Positions 59,374 through 64,000 of a DNA stretch of 64,000 bases are shown here, piece by piece (positions within the stretch are counted from its first letter, which is position 1; the number at the start of each line of letters is the position of its first letter). Source of the DNA: an uncultured Lachnospiraceae bacterium (GTDB lineage: Bacteria > Bacillota > Clostridia > Lachnospirales > Lachnospiraceae); the NCBI GenBank assembly GCA_947576945.1, contig CANPTH010000008.1:29147-93146 (forward strand). Reading direction: 5' to 3'. Under the pieces are notes generated by a model. That model saw only the letters and a list, made by a program, of their open reading frames with translations. It did no database searches and had not been told where the DNA came from. The translations under genes and the position numbers were made by a program.

Positions 59374-60744
59374 ATGGCGGAATGGAACAGGGAACAGAAC
59401 AACATAGGGCGGAACGATAAAGAACAGGCAGAGTATTCGCCGCCAATGCAGTCGGATTTTCTGCGGGAGACCATCAAGCAGAAGCCGGTCAATAAGAAGA
59501 AGCTTCTCAGAAGAACTGTGATTACGGTAGTGATGGCTGTGGTTTTCGGCCTGGTGGCCTGCTTTACCTTTCTGGTGTTGGAGCCGGTGATCAGTAACCG
59601 CCTGTATCCGGAGGAAGAGGCCGAGGAAGTGCGGTTTCCGGAGGAAACGGTGGCGGAGGAGATGAAGCCGGAGGATATGCTGGTGGAGGAAGAAGAGGAA
59701 CCACCGGAGGAGGCGCCGCCGGTGGAACTGGAGGATGAGCAGATCGAAGAACTGCTTTCTCAGGTGCTTTCCCAGGTGCAGTTCGGGCTGGAAGACTACA
59801 GGAAGCTCTATGAAGAGCTGGCACAACTGGCGCAGAAGACGGGACGTTCCGTGGTTACCGTGACCAGTGTCGTGTCGGATGTAGACTGGTTTAATGATAT
59901 TTATGAAAATGAGGCTTCCGCATCGGGCATCATTGTGGCCAACAACGGCAAGGCTGTTTTGATTCTGGTAAGCGCCGGTGTGTTGAGTGATGCAGACAGC
60001 ATTATCGTGACTTTCTGTGATCAGAGTAAGGTGAATGCGGAACTGGTGCAGAAGGACATCACAACCGGGCTGGCGGTACTGTCTGTACCTCTTGTGTCCA
60101 TCGGGGAGGAGACCATGGATGTGATCGATATTGCGAAGCTGGGCAGTTCCAACAATGCAAATCTGCTGGGAAAACCGGTGATGGCGCTGGGCAGCCCGAT
60201 GGGAACGAGCGGAACGGTATGCTACGGTATTGTGACGTCTGTGGGAACGGTGATAGACCAGCCGGATTCAGCCTATAAGTCTATTATTACGGATATATAC
60301 GGCAGCCGGAATGCGACGGGTATTCTGGCTGATCTGAACGGAATGGTGCTGGGGATTATCGATAATGTGAATACCAGCAATGATATGGGCAATCTGCTGA
60401 CGGCTTATGGTGTGACGGAGCTGAAACGTACCATTGAGAAAATGTCCAATAATCAGGAGAGGGCTTATCTGGGGATACATGGCGCAGATGTGCCGGAGGA
60501 AGCGATCAGGGATTCAGGGATGCCCACCGGAACTTATGTCAAGGAGATCGAGATGGATTCTCCGGCAATGAATGCGGGCATCCAGAGCGGCGATGTGATC
60601 ATATCAGCTAACGGGACGCCGATTGAAAACTATAAGGATCTGCTGAATGTGCTGAATATCGGAAAACCGGAGGATACCATGGATGTGACGCTGGTGCGCC
60701 AGGGACAGGAGGTGGGCGTGCAGGTGACACTGGGCAGAAGGTAG
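59374..60744 (+). CDS. HtrA/DegP-like protein lacking the catalytic triad
   Basis: A 456-residue protein: basic cytoplasmic N-terminus, one membrane helix (about 48-70), an acidic proline-rich linker (78-120), a trypsin-like S1C domain (about 155-350) and a PDZ domain (about 365-455: RAYLGIHGADVPEEAI, MNAGIQSGDVIISANGTPIENYKDL). By comparison with family members, His aligns with G202, Asp with G232 (TGLAVLSV) and Ser with A314 (RNATGIL in place of GNSGGPL). It is therefore probably a non-proteolytic scaffold or sensor. It is followed by yhaM. Confidence 0.85.
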   Translation: MAEWNREQNNIGRNDKEQAEYSPPMQSDFLRETIKQKPVNKKKLLRRTVITVVMAVVFGLVACFTFLVLEPVISNRLYPEEEAEEVRFPEETVAEEMKPEDMLVEEEEEPPEEAPPVELEDEQIEELLSQVLSQVQFGLEDYRKLYEELAQLAQKTGRSVVTVTSVVSDVDWFNDIYENEASASGIIVANNGKAVLILVSAGVLSDADSIIVTFCDQSKVNAELVQKDITTGLAVLSVPLVSIGEETMDVIDIAKLGSSNNANLLGKPVMALGSPMGTSGTVCYGIVTSVGTVIDQPDSAYKSIITDIYGSRNATGILADLNGMVLGIIDNVNTSNDMGNLLTAYGVTELKRTIEKMSNNQERAYLGIHGADVPEEAIRDSGMPTGTYVKEIEMDSPAMNAGIQSGDVIISANGTPIENYKDLLNVLNIGKPEDTMDVTLVRQGQEVGVQVTLGRR

Positions 60745-60832
60745 ATGGGGCTTACAGTAGGAAGAAAGCGTTGCCATCGGATTCGGGATACGGTCCGTAA
60801 GAGCGGCAGAGCATATGAGAATGGAGGAATCT

Positions 60833-61777
60833 ATGAAATATATTAAAGATTTTAAAGAGGGCGACCGGGTATTTGACATTTATCTGTGCAAGCATAAGCA
60901 GGCAGCGGTCACCAAGAACGGCAAGCCCTATGAAAATGTGATTTTGCAGGATAAGACGGGTACTGTGGATGCCAAAATCTGGGATCCGAATAATGCAGGG
61001 ATCGAAGATTTCGATTCCCTGGATTACATAGAGGTGTATGGAGATGTGACGAGCTTTCAGGGAGCTTTCCAGGTAAATGTGAAGCGGGTTCGTAAATGCC
61101 GTGGGGAAGAATATGATCCGGCGGATTATCTTCCGGTGAGCAGGTTCCCAATCGATGGCATGATGAAAGAACTGCTGGAACTGATCGGAAGCATTGAGAA
61201 TCCATATCTGAAAAAACTGCTGCGTGCCTTTTTCGTGGAGGATACAGAGTTCGTGAAGGCTTTCCGGCAGTCTTCGGCGGCAAAGACTGTGCATCACGGT
61301 TTCGTTGGCGGCCTGTTGCAGCATACGCTGGCGGTTGCCAGGCTGTGCGATTATTTCTGTACACAGTATCCTGTTTTAAAAAGGGATCTGCTGCTGGCGG
61401 CGGCAATCTGTCACGATATCGGTAAGACGAAAGAGTTATCCCTTTTCCCGCAGAATGATTACACGGATGACGGTCAGTTCCTGGGGCATATCGTGATCGG
61501 CAGTGAGATGATCGGGGAGAAAGTGAAGCAGATTGAAGGCTTCCCGGTACTTCTGGCCAGTGAATTGAAGCACTGCATTCTGTCCCATCACGGGGAATAT
61601 GAATTTGGTTCGCCGAAGAAGCCGGCGATCGTGGAGGCGGTGGCGCTGACCTTCGCGGATAACACGGATGCCAAGATGGAGACCTTCACGGAATTGCTGG
61701 ATAATACGAAGGAGACGGGATGGCTTGGATTTAACAGGCTGTTTGAGTCGAATGTGCGGGGAACCAGACTGGAGTAG
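60833..61777 (+). CDS. yhaM: YhaM-type 3'-5' exoribonuclease
   Basis: A 314-residue protein with an N-terminal OB-fold (about 10-90: KYIKDFKEGDRVFDIYLCKHKQAAVTKNGKPYENVILQDKTGTVDAKIWD) and a C-terminal HD domain (about 155-290: HHGFVGGLLQHTLAVARLCDYF, AAAICHDIGKTKEL, ILSHHGEYEFGSPKKP). YhaM degrades RNA 3' to 5' with metal ions and may also process DNA. The start is ATG 60833 behind GGAGG; ATG 60815 would add six residues. Confidence 0.92.
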   Translation: MKYIKDFKEGDRVFDIYLCKHKQAAVTKNGKPYENVILQDKTGTVDAKIWDPNNAGIEDFDSLDYIEVYGDVTSFQGAFQVNVKRVRKCRGEEYDPADYLPVSRFPIDGMMKELLELIGSIENPYLKKLLRAFFVEDTEFVKAFRQSSAAKTVHHGFVGGLLQHTLAVARLCDYFCTQYPVLKRDLLLAAAICHDIGKTKELSLFPQNDYTDDGQFLGHIVIGSEMIGEKVKQIEGFPVLLASELKHCILSHHGEYEFGSPKKPAIVEAVALTFADNTDAKMETFTELLDNTKETGWLGFNRLFESNVRGTRLE

Positions 61778-61863
61778 GAAGATAGAATAATGCGGGATAG
61801 ATATAGGATTGACATCAAAGCGGACTGCAGGAGCAGGACGGCGGAAGCGGCAGAGAGGTATAT

Positions 61864-63432
61864 ATGGAGCGCGGGCAATACAGAAAAAATGACATTGTCA
61901 CAGTGACGATAGAGGATATGGGCAGCGAAGGAGAGGGAATCGGCAAGAGCGACGGCTATACTCTTTTCGTTAAGGATGCAGTCATTGGTGATACGGTGGA
62001 GGCGCGGATCACCAAGTGCAGGAAGAATTACGGTTATGCGAGAGTAGAGAAGGTGGTGACGCCTTCTTCTTTTCGTGTGGAGCCGAAATGCGGTTTCCAC
62101 CGGCAGTGCGGTGGGTGCCAGATCCAGGCCATGTGCTATGAGAGACAGCTTGTCTATAAGGCGGATAAGGTGCGGAATAATCTGATGCGGATCGGGGGAT
62201 TCTCCGGGGAACTTCTGGGTGAGATCATGGAGCCGGTGGTGGGCATGGAAGAACCATGGCATTACCGCAATAAGGCACAGTTCCCGGTGGGGTATGACAG
62301 AGCGGGAAATCTTGTGGCCGGATTCTATGCAGGCAGGACGCATGATATTATTGCCAATACGGACTGCGCGCTGGGAGCGCCGGAGAATAAGATGATACTG
62401 GAAACGGTGCTTTCCTATATGCGGGAAAACCATGTGAGCGCTTACCGGGAAAGCGACGGAACCGGATTAGTGCGGCATGTGCTGATCCGCACCGGTTTTG
62501 CCACAGGTCAGATCATGGTATGCCTGGTGATCAACGGGAAGAAGCTGCCGGCGGAAGAGAAGCTGGTGGAGAAGCTTGGAAAGATCGATTTTGCAGAAAT
62601 GGAGAAGGGGAAAGCGCCGGCGGAGAAGCCAGGTTCCGATAGGTATATAGCCAGTATTCTGATCAGTGTTAACAGGGAGCGGACGAATGTTATTATGGGA
62701 CAGGAGATCCGGGTGCTGTGGGGAAGCGGGAGAATTACGGACAGTATCGGAATTATGGAACATGGGAGAGCCGAAAACGAAACGGAGCGGATAACATTTT
62801 CCATATCTCCGTTGTCCTTTTATCAGGTGAATCCACGACAGACCGAGCAGCTGTACAGTCTGGCAGTAGAATATGCGCAGCTTACCGGCAGGGAGACAGT
62901 CTGGGATCTGTACTGCGGGATTGGGTCGATTACGCTTTTTATGGCGAAGCAGGCGAAGAAAGTGTATGGAGTTGAAGTGATCCCGCAGGCTGTGGAGGAC
63001 GCACGGGAGAATGCGCAGAGGAACGGGATCGGGAACGTGGAGTTTTATGTGGGGAAGGCGGAGGAAGTGCTGCCGGCGTTTTACGGTCGAAAGAAGAAGC
63101 GGGATGGCGATGTGAGAGATGCGGCGGCAGACGGGGATACGGTGCAGGAAACGGAAGGAGAATCCGAGGAGGAGAAACGGCATCCGGACGTGATCGTGGT
63201 TGACCCGCCCCGGAAAGGCTGTGATGAGAAATGCCTTGCAACAATGCTGGCTATGCAGCCGCAGCGGATCGTGTATGTGAGCTGTGATTCGGCTACCCTG
63301 GCACGGGACTTAAAGGTGCTGTGTGACGGTGGGTATGAGTTGAAGAGAGTGCGGGTGGTGGATCAGTTTGGGCATACGGTGCATGTGGAGGTAATAATAG
63401 TGATGCAGTATTGTGGAAAAGAGAAGAATTAG
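61864..63432 (+). CDS. rlmD: 23S rRNA (uracil-5-)-methyltransferase RlmD-like
   Basis: A 522-residue TrmA/RumA-type enzyme with a TRAM domain (1-62), an iron-sulphur cysteine set (C77, C83, C86 and one near 163), a SAM domain (VWDLYCGIGSITLFMA, VYGVEVIPQAVEDARENA) and the catalytic cysteine in VYVSCDSATLARDL. It methylates uridine in rRNA at C5. Residues about 415-450 form an acidic insertion (DGDVRDAAADGDTVQETEGE) that looks disordered. The start is ATG 61864. The same protein may act on tRNA position 54 in some species, so the exact target is not sure. Confidence 0.9.
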   Translation: MERGQYRKNDIVTVTIEDMGSEGEGIGKSDGYTLFVKDAVIGDTVEARITKCRKNYGYARVEKVVTPSSFRVEPKCGFHRQCGGCQIQAMCYERQLVYKADKVRNNLMRIGGFSGELLGEIMEPVVGMEEPWHYRNKAQFPVGYDRAGNLVAGFYAGRTHDIIANTDCALGAPENKMILETVLSYMRENHVSAYRESDGTGLVRHVLIRTGFATGQIMVCLVINGKKLPAEEKLVEKLGKIDFAEMEKGKAPAEKPGSDRYIASILISVNRERTNVIMGQEIRVLWGSGRITDSIGIMEHGRAENETERITFSISPLSFYQVNPRQTEQLYSLAVEYAQLTGRETVWDLYCGIGSITLFMAKQAKKVYGVEVIPQAVEDARENAQRNGIGNVEFYVGKAEEVLPAFYGRKKKRDGDVRDAAADGDTVQETEGESEEEKRHPDVIVVDPPRKGCDEKCLATMLAMQPQRIVYVSCDSATLARDLKVLCDGGYELKRVRVVDQFGHTVHVEVIIVMQYCGKEKN

Positions 63433-63462
63433 GCGGCATAAACCACAAGATATTGTGCTCCC

Positions 63463-63530
63463 CGGGCAAAAATTGGACTGAAAAATGACCAGTTTTTGCC
63501 CGATTTTATAGATGCATGGGTAAAAACTGG
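63463..63530 (+). terminator. Terminator-like hairpin with a competing third arm
   Basis: CGGGCAAAAA (63463-63472) pairs with TTTTTGCCCG (63493-63502) in a perfect 10-bp stem, extended by TTGG/CCAG. ATTTTAT follows. A third stretch, GGGTAAAAACTGG (63518-63530), is also complementary to 63489-63501 with one mismatch. Confidence 0.55.
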
Positions 63531-63596
63531 TTTTGGGGAAGATTTGGATATATTTACAAAAATGGAAGGAGGTGGCGGACATTAATTAGAAGCCTT

Positions 63597-64000
63597 GTGA
63601 GTGAGTTGCAAAAGAGGCATATTCATTACGATGTAATAAAATGCTGTAAGGAAGAGTATCTGCAGGAGAATTATTTTCATGCAGTATTTGAAGCAGCAAA
63701 AAGTCTGTCGGAAAAAGTAAGGGAAAAGACAGGCATACTGGAGGATGGTTCGCCTTTATTTAATACGGCTTTTTCAGTCAATAATCCGAGACTGGCAATA
63801 AATTCCCTACAAACATCTACGGAAAGGAATATACAAAATGGTTTGAAGGAGATGTTGAATGGAGTAACACATATGGTCAGAAATGTAACGGCACATGAAC
63901 TGAAGATTAAATGGGTAGTGAATGAGTTGGAGGCAATTGATATATTGACAACAATTTCCTTTTTACATAAACAGCTGGATGAGTGCTTTGTTGTTCCACA
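63597..64000 (+). CDS. TIGR02391 (Ymh)-like protein, 3'-truncated by the window
   Basis: An open frame of about 134 codons to the end of the window reads like the conserved domain of the TIGR02391 family: IHYDVIKCCKEEYLQENY, HAVFEAAKSLSEKVREKTG, PLFNTAFSVNNPRLAIN, GLKEMLNGVTHMVRNVTAHE. The family is common in defence and mobile gene regions; its function is unknown. The start is unclear: no ATG lies in frame; GTG 63597 or TTG 63606 would serve, with GGAGG at 63569. Known members usually carry more N-terminal sequence, so a truncated 5' end is possible. Confidence 0.6.
   Translation, partial: MSELQKRHIHYDVIKCCKEEYLQENYFHAVFEAAKSLSEKVREKTGILEDGSPLFNTAFSVNNPRLAINSLQTSTERNIQNGLKEMLNGVTHMVRNVTAHELKIKWVVNELEAIDILTTISFLHKQLDECFVVP

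Noticed and set aside
63553..63585. Tiny frame MEGGGGH before the TIGR02391-like gene
   Set aside because: Seven codons made from the ribosome site region itself; most likely chance.
1..64000. CRISPR array, prophage, insertion sequence or rRNA operon
   Set aside because: I looked for regular spaced repeats, transposase or integrase motifs and rRNA sequence and saw none.

Overview
The window looks like chromosomal DNA of an anaerobic Gram-positive member of the Clostridia, most likely a Lachnospiraceae-type gut bacterium. The evidence is the reverse rubrerythrin, rubredoxin and PerR cluster, a proS preceded by a T-box, Firmicutes-type GalT, MutS2, the YesM/YesN-controlled sugar ABC system, BMP-family nucleoside transport and VanW and M56/DUF4825 proteins. 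The species call is inference. I saw no rRNA, prophage, insertion sequence or CRISPR array.

Layout. 1-1.5 kb: oxidative-stress genes on the minus strand (rubredoxin, reverse rubrerythrin, perR). 1.8-9.6 kb: a two-component system, an RluA-type pseudouridine synthase, an AI-2E-type transporter and two tandem O-antigen-ligase-like membrane proteins. 9.7-14.6 kb: a NahK-like sugar kinase, T-box plus archaeal-type proS, ackA and a small membrane protein. 14.9-19.6 kb: a BlaI/M56 pair, a membrane-anchored amidase and tRNA-Gly. 19.8-24.7 kb: a receiver and Hpt pair, an AraC regulator, galK and galT. 24.9-32.2 kb: regulators, a DnaQ-like exonuclease, a VanW/G5-type surface protein, a HypE-like protein, an Lrp regulator with an aminotransferase, and trmL. 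32.2-40.9 kb: a YesN/YesM pair divergent from a sugar ABC importer and a cytoplasmic GH66 (dextranase-like) enzyme. 40.9-49.4 kb: a histidine kinase, a ClbS/DfsB-like protein with a WYL regulator, mutS2, an orphan response regulator and an AAA/PD-(D/E)XK protein. 49.7-57.9 kb: a BMP-type nucleoside importer, a YczE-type protein, a Crp-type regulator, purine nucleoside phosphorylase and a CAT-fold protein. 58-64 kb: a serine hydrolase, an HtrA-like protein with no catalytic triad, YhaM, RlmD and the start of a TIGR02391-like gene.

The most interesting signal is not a gene. A dispersed, hairpin-rich element of about 70-155 bp ends in a ribosome binding site and sits directly upstream of four unrelated genes (proS, the exonuclease, the sugar-binding lipoprotein and a response regulator). 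Its stems differ between copies by compensatory changes, and in two copies the loop of one hairpin can pair strongly with the bases just before the Shine-Dalgarno sequence. It looks like a mobile or widely copied 5'-UTR cassette. A second, unrelated repeat occurs twice in opposite orientation, and a short box (TCACTGAGGGTA) precedes galK, galT and the GH66 gene.
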